Part shown: piece by piece, positions 13,801 through 27,561 of the stretch | How the letters are laid out: each line of letters opens with the position of its first letter | Position numbering within the stretch: the stretch's first letter is position 1 | DNA from: Apis mellifera | Taxonomy: Eukaryota > Arthropoda > Insecta > Hymenoptera > Apidae | Assembly (NCBI RefSeq): GCF_003254395.2 | Contig: NC_037646.1 | Coordinates: forward strand, 5,348,381 to 5,412,380 | Length of the DNA: 64,000 nt | Reading direction: 5' to 3' | The notes under the pieces: model-generated | Told to the model about the DNA's origin: nothing | What the model saw: the letters and a program-made list of their open reading frames with translations, nothing else | Database searches by the model: none | Position numbers and translations under genes: made by a program

Positions 13801-16190
13801 CATATTCTTCATTTATTTTTTTTAAATACAAACTCTCGAACGCAGTTTCATAAATTTGCCATGGCATTTCGTGATATTTTTGCCGATCTCTCTTAAATGG
13901 AACGCGAGACTTTTTTTTTTTTTTATTCTATTCCTTCGATCAAAGCGGTGGGGTATCAACCGCTAACTGGAAGTATATCTTTTTAAGGCAAACTTTCTTT
14001 CCAGTTCAAGCGATCACTCCTTGGCATCTTTTAATCACGGATAAAGCCCCTCCACCTGATGAAACTTCCCTGCTTCGTAATTTTATTGCGCCTTTTCGAA
14101 ATAATTCCTCGACGATCTTCTTCGATGACCGGATAAATAGACTCTCCTTTACAACGAACTTATTTCAAAATTAATAAATCGAGGATTGTTCAAATATCTC
14201 TCTTCTCGATATCATTAACAATATAACCAAAAATATTTAATTTATCTTTCTTTTTTTTTTTTTTAAAAAAAGAAATTTTCCAGATCTAAATTTCCCTTTC
14301 AAATATTTCTGCTCTGAATTCAAAAATTTTCATGCAGCAGATGGAAGAATTAACTAATCTAAAAAAAGCGAAATATTCGAAATATTCGAATGATTAATAT
14401 TAAACGAAATTGAGCGCAAACTTTATTCAACAACAAATAAACAAGCTATTTGTATCCGGCTCGACGGATCGAACTGGAGAAAAAGGGGGTCGCGCCATTA
14501 TCGGAGCCGGAAAGGATACCGGCATTGTTTTACATAAATATTTGAGCCCATCCACGATGGGAAGAAGACGATGAACTTGGGGTTCATCGGTTCACCCGAG
14601 CATTCTGGGTCACGCGAAATGGATTGGATCCCTGCCGGCCGAGTTTCTACTCGACGAAACCCTTGGATATTGGAAGGTCGCCAATATTTCCACCGACCCC
14701 GAAACGGGATTCAATTCCCTGATTTCCGTTTTATTTATACGCCCATCCTCCGCTCTACAATATCTATATATATAAAAAAAAAAACCCGTAAAAGTCGCCG
14801 ATAATCGCCTCCCACTTTCGCTCCATTCGATCGATTTCACACCCTTTTCTCTTCCCAATTCTTCTTCACCTTTCCTCGATTGAAAAGCGATTCCGTACGC
14901 GATTAACGCAATAAGATGAGTGAGAATTTTTTTGATCCATCGAAACTTGATCTTGGTAACAATAATAGTTGAGGAGAGGGAAGGGGAGGGAGGAGCTTAG
15001 CTCGAATCGACAAGCGCGTCTCCTCGACGATTCGTGTATGAGTTGGAGACAGAAGTTGGAGACGGCGTATTTCACGGGGCGTCGAATTCCGTCCGAAAAA
15101 TCGCGCGAGGGAACGCTCGTTGGCGCGTGGAATATCGGGCGGCGTTTCACGGCGGCGACAGCGCGGAAAGGTCGAGCGAGAAAAGTTTGACACGGTTGAA
15201 GCAAACTTTTCCTCCCCCTCCTCTTTCCATCCGGGGGAGAGAAATCCGTCGAGGACTTCCCCTCACGTGCGTTTCAATGGATGAGTGATAGGAGAGGGAG
15301 GGAGGGAGGGTGGATCTTGATTTAACCCATTCGACAACGAAAAATATAAGCAAGCTTTTATCAAATCCTTTTTTAATTTTCTTCCTCCCTTTGTTGTTAA
15401 TATTTTTCTTGATAAAAGTGATTCGATGAGACAGGTTTAGATCGATATAATTTTTCTAATTTTTGGATCTCCCTTGACCTCGAAATTGAAGCAAATATCT
15501 TTATTTTATCCTCAAACGTGCCATACTCTCGCAGGTGAATCGACTTTCGTTGAGGATCTCGCATTCTATTTATTTATTGAAGCGCCAAATACGTTTAACC
15601 TGTCCCAGAGAATTCTTATCGGAAAATCTCGGGCGAAAGTTCTCGGCCAAGGAAGAGAGGAAGGAAACCTCGGGGTTTCTGTTCCGTTAAAATTTCACGA
15701 GGCTTAAGAAAGCGACCGCTCCGGGGAATTCACGGCCTTCCTCTTCCTCCACTTTTTTTCTCCCCTTTCCTTTTTTTCTCTTCTCTTTTTGACCGTTGTT
15801 GGTCGTTTTTTCGCAGCCAACGAGCGGGGAAACGGAGGCGAAAATGGCCGCCGAGCAATGTTTTCGAAATGCAAATTGTCAAGTGACCGTTCTCGAGCGG
15901 CTTTTCTTTGGGGGAATCACGCATTCAATTAAGGAAAATCGGTGGATTAACTTTTCGCAACGTTTTTGGTGAGCATCTTAACAGGACCAGTTTCAAACGA
16001 ATCGTCGAAAATTATTAAAGATGGAGGAAATTTTATTTTAGGAATTATTGTTTTAGGTAAAGGGAATTGGCCAGGAAATTTATTTGATTCGAAGTGGAAA
16101 GTGAAGATGGAATGTTTGTGAAAAAGTAGCAGTGAGAATTAATTTTCGTTTGAAGGGATTATATATTTTTTTTAATTATTCCTTTCAATT
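7837..16190. other. no gene recognised
   Basis: Non-coding DNA with T-runs near 13.91 and 14.25 kb. The 125-codon open frame at 9911-10288 (plus) begins with an Asn run from an AAT repeat. It shows no family motif. Overlapping Arg/Ser-rich frames on both strands at 14.6-15.35 kb come from a CpG-rich block. Confidence 0.6.
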
Positions 16191-17666
16191 TTGAATAACT
16201 TGTTGAACAGAAGAATAAAAATTATAAATTTAATGGACAAAATGGACCATGGAATTATTATAAAGAGTTTCAAAGTCTTATTCATAAATTTAATTGTTGA
16301 AGAACATTATTACATGGACATAATAATTTTAAATAAAACCAAACAACTTGGAAGATATTACTCGTATCGATATACTTCCCAAAAAAAGAAGAAAAATATG
16401 TTTCTATAAATCCGCAATATATATTTTCACGTTGCTCTTAATTTTCATAGTTGACAAAATAAATAGTATTACGTTTCGATAAAAATTATATAAAAATTAC
16501 ATGGATTCTTTCAATTCAATTTTCAAAAAATTTTCTCCTTATAAAAATAATAAATTCCTTTAACCTTTTCACTTTCCAATCTTCATACATTCTCCTCCCA
16601 GTTATCCCTTTATTTTTCCAGATATACAATAATAATTCGCAGATTACCTTTTTACCTTTTATCAAAACTCGGCTCGAAACCGAAACTAGGGAGCACTAAT
16701 CGCGCATCTCGCGCGAATTAGAAAGGGAAAAAAAGTCGTTTAAACGTTATGATATATACGACGAACGTATGAAATCATCTTAACCAGCTTAATCGTAAAT
16801 AACGGCGTTGATAAAAATACCCGCCCGAAAACGGCTACCTCTTTCCCTCTTTCCTTCGTTGTGCTAAAAATACAAAGGGCGCAGCATATACCCGCGCGTA
16901 TATATATAATCTTTCGCGTTCACCCACTCTTTCGTTCGTTCCGGGCGCGAAATAAAAAATTTACGGAGGAAGAAGAAGCGGAGGAAATGCAGGAAAGAAG
17001 GAGGAGATAACGCCTCCTCTTGCGCCTTTTTCATTCGTTCGTTAAGACAGGCCGCGGGACAAGGGATCCCGCGTTGATTGCGCGGTCTAATTATAATTTC
17101 CGGGGAGAGCAATTAGCAATCCGCCACCTGCCGCGGACAAACGCGCGTCTCATTATATTTGTCTTTTGTCGGTAGCGTGCAAAATGGCCGTGTATTAATG
17201 CCTCGGGCGAAACGACTCGACTGCTGTTCGTTGACCAAACATCTTTTTGAGACTCAACAGAGTTGAGTTGCAATGGAGTTTTTGGATTTTTGCATTTTTT
17301 TTTTTTCAATTTATATAATGATATGTTTATTTCGTGAGTTTATACATTTTAAGAAAATAAATCATGGTAAATGTTTAAGGTTTAAGGAAGATTGTCGTAT
17401 ATTTTTATGAATAAGATGAGTACATTTCGGTGGAAAGAGGAAATGAAAGAATTAAGAGGAATGTAAATCAATTTCGTGGATGAATTTTGTGAATTTTGAA
17501 TGATGGCTGTAAAATGCGGCGCGAATTGTTGAAAAAAAATAGCATTTTTCGAATATACCGAAAAGTGTTTCGATTGTTTGAGCAATCAATGGATTGATTG
17601 TGCAATTGGATGATTTATGGAACTCTGTAACTACCGGCTATTGGATTGTTGAAAATTTGGTATGTA

Positions 17667-17700
17667 TTTTTATTTATTTATTTATTTATTTTTTTTTTTT
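17667..17700. repeat. (TTTA)n microsatellite with T-run
   Basis: About six TTTA tetramers leading directly into a poly-T tract. Confidence 0.9.
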
Positions 17701-18899
17701 AGGAGAATTGAAGCTTTTAAACGATATTAACTTTCGTAATAAAGCCTATTAATTATTGATTATATTAATAATTTAGATTGTTTACAAGAAATAGAGATAC
17801 GTTTATTTTTAATTATTCATCGAAAGGAATACAGGTAATTTAAATATCGAAATAAAAAAAAACGTCTTATACGTGGAATGAATTTATAATTAACTTTATT
17901 TCTTTCTTTTCCTTTCTTTTTTCTTTTTTTTTTTTTTTTATTACGTATCAAAGCTCGAAAGAATTGTTGGGTCGGACACTTGAATGGATAGAATAGTCGT
18001 TGAGCGAACAAAAGGTGCAGAGTTCGAATAACGATCCAACAATCCCATTCACCGATTCCTTCTTTTTGGTCACAGTTTTCACAAGCGGTGTTTGCCACCC
18101 ACTTTTGTGCCTCGTTTTCTTTCGGCTCGAATTTTGCATTTACCGTGTTTAATTGAAAACAATCACCCACGTCAAACCGAGTTCTATGGCGTGATTGTCT
18201 CTGTGAATATCGAGCTAATAGAAAGGAATTTCCATTAATTTTATTTATCAACTTCCATTACACTTATTTCAATATATAATTATAAACAATCAAGATCCAA
18301 TGAAATTTTAAAGTTTCCTTATACAGTCGATTCACTTTTCTCAATTAAATAGAATTAGAGTTCAATCGTCTTATCTGCCATCCCTGCAACTCAGAGAAAA
18401 CCTAAACCTAAAGTTCCTTCCTTCCTGTTCTTCCTTTACTTACACTCAATATATTAACATACAAAATTTAAACGTCGTCTCGTTTCCATCTTTAAAAATA
18501 ATCAAATTGAGGTTCGATTTCACTGGTTACTTAATCGTCAGAGAAAAGACAGCGTATATCGATCGCGATAAATCGATCTCTCTCGCGTGGCAAAAGTGAT
18601 CTATTATATGCATCATCGTCATTCTTGCCTCCCCTCGGAAACAGACGTCGGGGAGAAACGCGAGGTGGGTCCACTTGCCAATTAACGAACTTATAATTAG
18701 CACACAGTGGTGACAACTTTCTCGTGCTGGGATTACAAGTTTCCTTCCTGGCCGGAAGCGCGTGCTTTGCTGCAAACATTGGATAATGACGGTTATGTCC
18801 TTCCGACGTTCTACGCTCTACCTTGTTTCCAGGTGTGACGGCCGTGTTATTTCCGCTCTTCCAATTTGATTCCTTTTTCCTTTTATCATGGATCGTTTT

Positions 18900-18921
18900 A
18901 AGGAAGGAAGGAAGGAAGGAA
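18900..18921. repeat. (AAGG)5 microsatellite
   Basis: About five AAGG tetramers, ending GGAAATAAAATGG. Confidence 0.9.
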
Positions 18922-21900
18922 ATAAAATGGTTGTTGGTAAAATTTATAAAGATTATTTTTTTAATAGGGAAAGGTATTGGAATTGTCACTTTTTCTTTTG
19001 TCTCCTGTTTCCTTCGAATTTTATGAATATTATTTTTAATAGAAGTAATCGAAGATATAAATTATAAAAATTGTATCCAATTTTTGCTATTATCTAAGAT
19101 ATTGCGTGTAGAATATTAGGTTTAGTGATTAATTAACTATATAATTCATAATTTGTTTGAAACGGTTGAAAAAAACTTTTTGATTACACTTGTCATTTGT
19201 CGCAAATAATATATGAACTATATTAAAAAAAAATATATATAAAAATTCGAGGAGAGTCGTCAATTTTACAAATGTTTGAGAAATATCGAACAATTACCAT
19301 TCTATAATCGATTGTATAATTTTTTTTATAGAATAGAAAAAATTGGATTGCAGAGATAATCATTCCTTTTGGAAAATGATCTTTCTATTCCCAATGGAGA
19401 AAAATCACTCGACCGTTATTATTGAATTTTTGCATAATACCAGGACTTCGATACCATTTCCTCGAATCCGAACTATAATTTCCGGTCCTGGCTCCCCTTA
19501 GCCAGAAATGGTAGAACTAGCCAGAAACTTTCGTTCCTGCGGCGAACAGTTTCAAATTCGGGAACATTCTTAGAGAATTTCCATACCCGCCCCTCTTAAT
19601 CGAATCTTCGACTTGGCCAGACTCTATTCGATCGCGCAACTTCTTTTCCACAATCTACCTCTCGTCCCCTATTTTTCCTCCCCTTCATAACAAAAACATG
19701 TAACAGTGAAAAATATCAATCAATTAATCAACCAAAACAAAACCAATCCAATTATTATTATTATTTCACAAAATCTGCCCAAACTTAATTTATGAAATTG
19801 AAATATCGCTAAAGGAAGGAAGCCTTATCTCTTGCAGAGTCGCAACCAAGAAAGTTGCAAGGGTTTGCCCGATGAATTATTATTTCGAAAACTTCCCCTT
19901 TCGAAACCCTTTGAATCTCCGTGACGAGCATTGTTCGAAACGCGGGCGACTTAAACCGTAAACCGGAATGTTCGCGTTAATCCACGAAGTGAGATCGGGA
20001 CGTGAAATCGAGCCGAGGTGGCGAAAAGCCGGACGGATTATAGGAGGGGACGATAATGGAGGACGGTTTCGCGAGGAAAAAGGGGCCGATTAAAGCATAC
20101 TTGGAGGGGGAGGGTGTACTTGCTCCGCCGTCTCGCGACACTTTGTAACGAGAATGGATGCGGGCGGGCCTGGGAACACGACGCTTAAAGTTGAAACAAA
20201 CTTCTTCTCTCCCCCCTCGAACGTCTTTTCCAGTCGTTGGGCGGATACGGTTGTCCGTGGGACGGGATGGAACGGAAAATGGAAATGTTCGGCGTGCGTT
20301 CGTATTCTTTCGAGAGGAGGGCGAAAATAAAAGAGCCGGTAATTGAATAAATGTTACCACGTTCTGGATAAAAATGGAGGCTTGCTCCTCCTGGACAAGC
20401 AAACGTGGTGGAAGCTTTAAACGGGCTCGTTTTGGAATTTATGTGCGATCGAGCACTTTGCGTTTGTTCGCTTTTTTGAGGAAATTTTGCAGGGTGGGAA
20501 TCACGGAGATAAAAATAAGAATAATCCTCTTTTGTGTGGATAAACAAGAGTATTTAAGAGAGACTCGTTATATTCGAAAGAAAATCGAACCTTTCAAAAT
20601 AATTTCCTTGATTCTTAACATTCATTATTTGATCTTCGAGTTGATAGATAATTAATACATTGAGAAATTAATAAACGGAAGAGATGAAAGCGCAAATCGT
20701 TGGTTGTTCCATTTTTCTTTTTTTTTCTAGATGGCACGCGATTCGATCGCATTTCCCTTTAAAATGGCGTTGCGATAAACGCGAACGGCGGCCGAATGTT
20801 GGTTTCCCGCTCCCAGGGAACCGGAAATGAAGCTGCGCCACCCTCCCCGCTGATCTGCATTTGAAACGAGCAGCCGCGACGTTCACGTTTCGTTGCTCCT
20901 GTCATTTACCTTTATTGCCACGATCGCGTAACCCTCCTTAACAAGTTGCAACTTGTCCCTGTTGTGTTCCTTTCCGATGTAGAACGCAACTTCCGATTCC
21001 CTAATTCGCGATCCGATTTCTTTCTTCGTTTGGAAATTAAATTTATGGATATATTTAATAATATCGGTAGTTTCGAAGGGGAGGAAAGATAATTTGTTCT
21101 TTTTTTTTGAGAAAATTTATTTGAAAAATGGAATGATTAAATTATTTCTTTTGATAAATGTTGTTTCGATAATAATTTTCTTTTCGATGTTACGTTTCGA
21201 AAAAATTCAAAGAGGGAATTTCAGTTCAAATTGAACGAAATGGTATTGAAACGTAATATCCTTCGTACTTGCAGAAAATCTTTTAAAATTCGTATATCCT
21301 CGAATTCTTATATTACATCCAATATATAATCCCGAGACTTGTAAAGATTTATATACGTAATTTCTCTCCTCCGATTCCTCTTTTCCTGTCCTTTTTTTTT
21401 TTCAACGTTATTCCAAAAGAAATTCGTTCTTTAAAAAGATTTAATTTCCATGCGGATCGAATCGACATTTTCGGAATATAATCTTCAAACCTATGTTTAA
21501 CTCGAAAAATCTTTGACACTTTGCAACAATATAATCACTCTTTTTTTACTATTTTCAGATATGTTGCAGTGTTTGATAAAAAGAAGTTGAATTTTATTTC
21601 ATACAAGTTAAGATGAAAGATAAGATGAAAAGTATTTTTCCTTTTAAATAAGATAACCAATTACACAGAAAAAGAGGATTAAATTTCTGACGTTTTTCAA
21701 AATTTTTCGAAGCGATTTAATTTAATAAAATAAATAATCCAAGATAATAATATATATATATAAAAACCTACCATCTTTTTCCAGCCACGACATCGCAATT
21801 ATCTCCAGTCTACTTGTCCTTTAACTAACCAGCAAGATCGTGTTGCTGCAGAATATTAATTACGTCGCTGAATCTTTACTAATTAACATCTTTTTTCTTT

Positions 21901-24900
21901 CTCTCCCCTTCCTCCCGAAGGATAAACCCGAAGCAACGACGAGCGCCTCGCCTTTGAGACAGTAATTCGATGGTAGTGTGAATAATTAGCGCACATTCTT
22001 TATGTATCTCGCTTACGTATTCTATTTTCCCTTCGTTTCCCCTATTTTTCGTGCAACCCCTCGTCCGTTTCCCCACCTCGTCAATTTCACGACGCTATTC
22101 CACTCCGCCGTCCACTTTCCATTCATTACTTATTCCACCTCTTATTTTCGCCGTTTCCTCCGCCCCCGAAATTCCACTTCTCCTTAAAAAAACAGGTACG
22201 TAGATCGTTTTCAAAATTAGACAATTAGTGCTTCGACATTTCTTCATTAATTTTTTAATTTTTTTTCAGAGCTCAGTGAATCGGATTGGAAGAAATTCTT
22301 ACCAAATTCTACGTCAAAGATACAAAATTAGAGATATAATTCTTAAATTGGTAGATGTCTAAACACGTCTCGGGATACAATACAACTCGCAATGTTTATC
22401 TCGTTACACGGAGAAGCAAGCCACGTTCGACGAGTTTCAAAGAGTTCAAAGAGTTTAAGAGGTCCATTAGACGCGTCATCACAGGGGGAATCTTTGCGGA
22501 AGTTACGTCACGTTGAGAAGCATCGATCTAGTTATCGCAGCCCGAATACTTTCTGTCGGATCGTATTCCCAGATGCGGTTCAATGCGAGTGTCTCGCCCG
22601 TTTATGGGCGTAGAAATTGCGGGGATTTATGGAGTTTGGAAAAATTTCCCTGCGTGATGAAATCGTGATTGATCGAAAATGAAATAGATCGATTTATTCG
22701 ACTGTCAATGGGACAAAGAATAGATAAATTATAATTTCTCGTAATTGCAGAAGAAAATATTTTATAATTTAAACAAGATACGTGATAAAGTTCATTAAAA
22801 ATCCAGTAATTTATTCTCCTTTTTATACAAGCATAATGAATTTCTTACAGATAATTCTCCAGGATCGTGCAACCTGTTTGTGTTGCAAAGTTCATTCACA
22901 TGATTTTATCTTGTTAAACACAGGGAAACTGCCGTACAAATTGAGCGAGTTAATCAAAAATGCAGTAATGCTGTGACGAAGCAACGCAGAAAAAAAGAAA
23001 ACCTTACGCGCGTACAAACCTAAAAATTGAAAAGTTAATCCAAAAATATCCCCCCACACGAGTGAGTACAACATCCGCGTTAAATTTTTTATTTCGATAA
23101 AATTAACCGTATTTAGTTTTTTCAGAGCTACCAAGTTAACGCGTTTTTACACGAGTTTTTCAGTTTTCACCTTTCGCTTTTGTTCAAAAAAGAAAAGAGA
23201 GAGAGAAAGAGAGAGAATAATGGGCGAGGGAGGACACGTTCACATACGTTCATGGTGTTTTTCACGATTCGTAGTGTCTGGATGAGATGTTAATCGAGTT
23301 TTGTAAAGCAAGTGGAAGTTTCGTGCAAGCTTAACGCGGTAAAAAATCGAATTAGGCGATTATTCAGGGTCCGCGGCGCGTTCCCCTAATTTGCATTTCA
23401 CACAGCAGAAATTTCCATAACTATAAGAATATCAAGGAGCGAGTGGTATAAAACATGTCCAACATCACGGCAAATGCTCTCCGCGTTTACTTTTTCCTTT
23501 TTCCTTTTTTTTTATTTTTTTTTTTTTATTTTCATTTTCAGGGATCACGTCCTACTTACGTGAGATACATTTATCCCCCTTGTATGTATTTCTATAACAC
23601 GTACAAGCGTGCAAGATTTCAATTTGATTTACTTTTTTATATACACTGCAGCGCGGAAATCGCTACTACCTGCTCCCTTTGCAACAAACTTTTCCCGATA
23701 AAAATAAAAATAACGAAAATGTCGCGTAGTAAGCGGCGTAGTAAAAAAAGAAAAAACGAGGAAAGATGAAATTCTACGTCGAAAAATACAAAATTTTAAA
23801 GTACATATATATCTCACGAGAATGAAAAATCTCTCCCTTAAAACAAGAAAATTTATAAATTTATTCCATTCCAATTTCTATTGACGTAACACCGAGCAAC
23901 GATCGTCCAATGAGATAATTACTCGCTCTCCAATTCCCTAGCCGCTCCCTCAAACTTGGGTATTCACGTCTAAGCATTTCTCTGAGGAGAAATACCGCTA
24001 CAATTACTTATTTCTCCTTGTTAAGAAGTTGGGCCGCCAAATTTTGCAACGAGCAAACCACGACACACTCTGCGAATATTTGGGGGAATTTCTTCGTCAT
24101 TGATCGCGAGATTTGATTAATAATAAACGTGGTGCTTCGAAAAACGAAGAGGAGGAAAGGTCGATGGTCGAGCAAATCGGGATAATTAAGAGGATCGCTA
24201 AACTGGCAAGCGTCGAAAGTTAGCGTGGAGGAGGGATCGTCGAGGAAATTACCTAATTCGCGGCAATCGGCCCCCAAGGTGATACAGAGGGACTATAATC
24301 AATGAAATTGGAACACCCCTGGGCGATATATTTTGAATTACACACGATCGAGACGTGGCACGATTAACGAGCCAGTGATTTTCAGCTTGTTATTTTGCCA
24401 ATACCGGTTTCTTGTAAATTAGTCTCGTACCGAACTTGGTTACTTTAATTGGGAACATGGAGAGTACCGGTTTTATATAGCGTTGTTAAAATCGGGAACG
24501 TGTTATAAATATTCGTTGATTGAACATTACGTTGGTAAGTCGATAAAGATTGACCAATAATTGATCTATGGGTGGAAGGATATATGGTTGGTTTAATCGG
24601 TGGTTGACCTATACCATTTTGGTCAAATGATTGTGGATATATTGCTGATTGACCTATACTTGCCTCGCCAATGGCTGGCTTGTATCACTGACCTGATTAA
24701 TGGACAATATTATTCTACTTGCCCGGCAAATAATTGATCAATGTTCAAAAAATATCGAGATGAAATATAATATTAAGAGTTTCGATCTGAATTATGAGGA
24801 TATATAATTTTAAGTTTGACGAAAATAAAGGGTCAGAATTTTGAAAGATCCTGATCTGTTAATAAACATCAACAATTTAGATTGTCTTTTCTTCAATCTT

Positions 24901-25020
24901 CAATCGATAAATTTTAAATATAATATCAATTTCCGTGGTTGAAAAGAAAATTGAAAGATTCCTTACGACGATATATTAGTATATAAAAATATACATGAAA
25001 AATCCACTCCTCCACTCCTA

Positions 25021-25042
25021 AAAAAAAAAAAAAAAAAAAAAA
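25021..25042. repeat. poly-A tract
   Basis: A run of about 22 A, followed by GAAAAGAAAA. No retroposon body is recognisable upstream. Confidence 0.9.
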
Positions 25043-27536
25043 GAAAAGAAAATTCGTATCGCAACATTCTCGCGGAAGGAGGCGGATCTCCACCCAGATC
25101 TCGACGTTAAATTCCTGAAGGGTGGAACGGCGACACTTTACAGCGATAGCGTACGTATCAGTGGTGCAATTGGAATCCCGATTCGAAGCGGGAGTGTGTG
25201 CAGGACTCGAGAATCAATTTGCATTCAATAATCCACGATCGTTAAGTCGGATATGTTCGGCGGAGCGTGGTGAGCGGGAGCCAGGGCCCCGGAAATCGGC
25301 ACTGGGATTAGACGCTTTGTCGGCCGATAAGACGCCCACCTTTCGCCCTGCCCTCCCCCTCCCCCCGCTTTGCTTATGAATGGCGGCCACGCTCCACGAT
25401 TCAATGCGTGCCTGTAAACGACCGCATTCAACGGCCATCTATGCGCCCATTCAACCGTGTTCGACGAACTTGTCGCTCACCGTCGAGGAACTTGCGAGCG
25501 AGCTTCCAAAACCTTGTTACAAACCGAGAAATGGGATAAGAAGTTTTGCAACGATTGGCAACGCTCTCTCTCTTTGGAAACAAGAGGCACGTGAGCTTTT
25601 TTAAAGGGGAGATTTCTTCTTCTCGATCGTTAAATTGATAATGAATCATGTATCGAGTCGAAGAAATTTCAATTTGGAAATTATCGAATCTTGAAATTTC
25701 TTCCTTTGCCTGTGTATCTTCAGATCGATTAATTGTTTCATACTTGGAATATATCAAGGATTGGTTTTTTAATTGGTCTTATATAATCAGTTACAGATTC
25801 ATGAAACGAGGGATGAAGAATGAGAATGTTGGAATTTTGTATATTTAAGGTTGAAAATTGGAGGAAATAATAGAGATTTGCATTTTTTTCCCAATGATTT
25901 ATTCATTACTTCGTGTTACAAGATAAGGCTAATATAATAGCATAAGGCTTTTCGCGTGCAATTTGAGTTTCGTTACATGGATGCGAAATGCTTGTCATGT
26001 GCCGAAGTGCATAATATTCAAATAGATTACGTGAAATTACAAGAGCACGTAGCGAGACATGTGATTACACTGCTATTTTCTTAATCGATTATCTTCTATC
26101 TACTATCATTGAGACGCGCGTTTAAACGCGGGTCGCTCGTTAGAATTCTTTTTTTTTTTTTCTCTTCTTTTTTATTATTTTTCTGTAGATAAGTTAACCC
26201 CTTCAGGAATGAAAAGATAATATATATATCGACGATAATTACATTATCGAAATGATGAATAATATCGAAGAAATTCCGATTCCTTCGAAATATATAGAAT
26301 TTGAATTAGATAAAAATTAAATCCCTCAAGAGGTTAAACAGGACGAATCTTTATCTAGTATCAATCGTTCCACCCATTCGTTCAGACGAATTTCTGTCAA
26401 AAAATCGAACCACACACGCATACACATACACATACACAACCATTCGTTCACTACTGCATGTACAACTCACGACGAATTATTAGAAACGATAGCGAAAATA
26501 TTATGTACAGATTGATATTTCGTATGCTAAATTATTAATTAGAACAATAGTATCGTTAGTGCCTTAGCGATATAATAATAAAAACGGCTGAAGATGATGA
26601 CGATGATGAGAGTTTGTATTATTTTATTCCATTTTTTTTTTCTTTTTTTTTTTTTTTTAATTCTTTTCACTCTCGTGAAAAATAAGTAAATAATGAAATT
26701 TTTGAATTACAAAGCGAGAAATTCTTTCTCAAATTTTTACGTATTTTTAAGTTTAATTAAAAAGTATGCAATTTAAAGCAGCGTACGTTTAAAAGATTGA
26801 GAGAGGAATCATCTTCGATCGTTTCGAAGGAAAGTTTCGTCAAATTTTGCGGAACAATTGTTCGGACTACGTGATTAAAAAGTTGAAAAAAAATACTTCT
26901 GGTGTAAAAATAACTTTAATATTTTTTAATACGCTCCAATTATTAAACAACGCATCCTTTAATCCGATATATTTCTTCTGAAGAATAATTGAATAATAAT
27001 TTAATTAAATTTCTAATGTACGATTTGTGATCTCCATTGCACAAAGTAACCAATTGATTACGAACAAAATTTTATTTCTTCATCTCTTCTCGAATTATAA
27101 CAAAATGATCGAATTTTTTGCTGTCTCAACTTCTCATAGAGATCCTCTCCTCTATGAAAGTAGAGACTTTCGTAGAAAGCCATCGGCAAGAAGATCATCC
27201 TCGAGATAGCTTTGCCCATAAACGAGGATATAAAGCTACTTAAGAAAGCTACGATCTATAACCTAATGAAGAATCGAAGAAGGATTCAAAACGTAGATCT
27301 CGTTCTCTGGAGCAATTTAAAATCAACATTAACCATATTTTCTTCTCAAAAATGATACTCGAATTAATATAATTAAATCTGTAAGTTAATACAATATGAA
27401 ATTACAAATGATCGAAACAATTTTATCTTTTATTTAATCCACCTTTACTCATTTAAATTATCGTACAAAAGAAATTTCAACAAGAATTCGAAAAACACCA
27501 AATCCAAATTTTTCTTCAACTTTTTAATTCCTTTAA

Positions 27537-27561
27537 ATAATAATAATAATAATAATAATAC
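27537..27561. repeat. (AAT)8 microsatellite
   Basis: About eight uninterrupted AAT triplets. On the minus strand they encode a run of Tyr codons, giving a spurious ORF tail. Confidence 0.92.

Larger units (their letters stand above)
16191..24500. other. no gene recognised
   Basis: Intergenic or intronic DNA. ORFs of 60-152 codons overlap on opposite strands (18.5-19.0, 20.0-20.5 kb), have no domains and vary in base composition with the local CpG islands. Simple repeats are frequent, including AG-rich runs near 23.20 kb. Confidence 0.6.
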
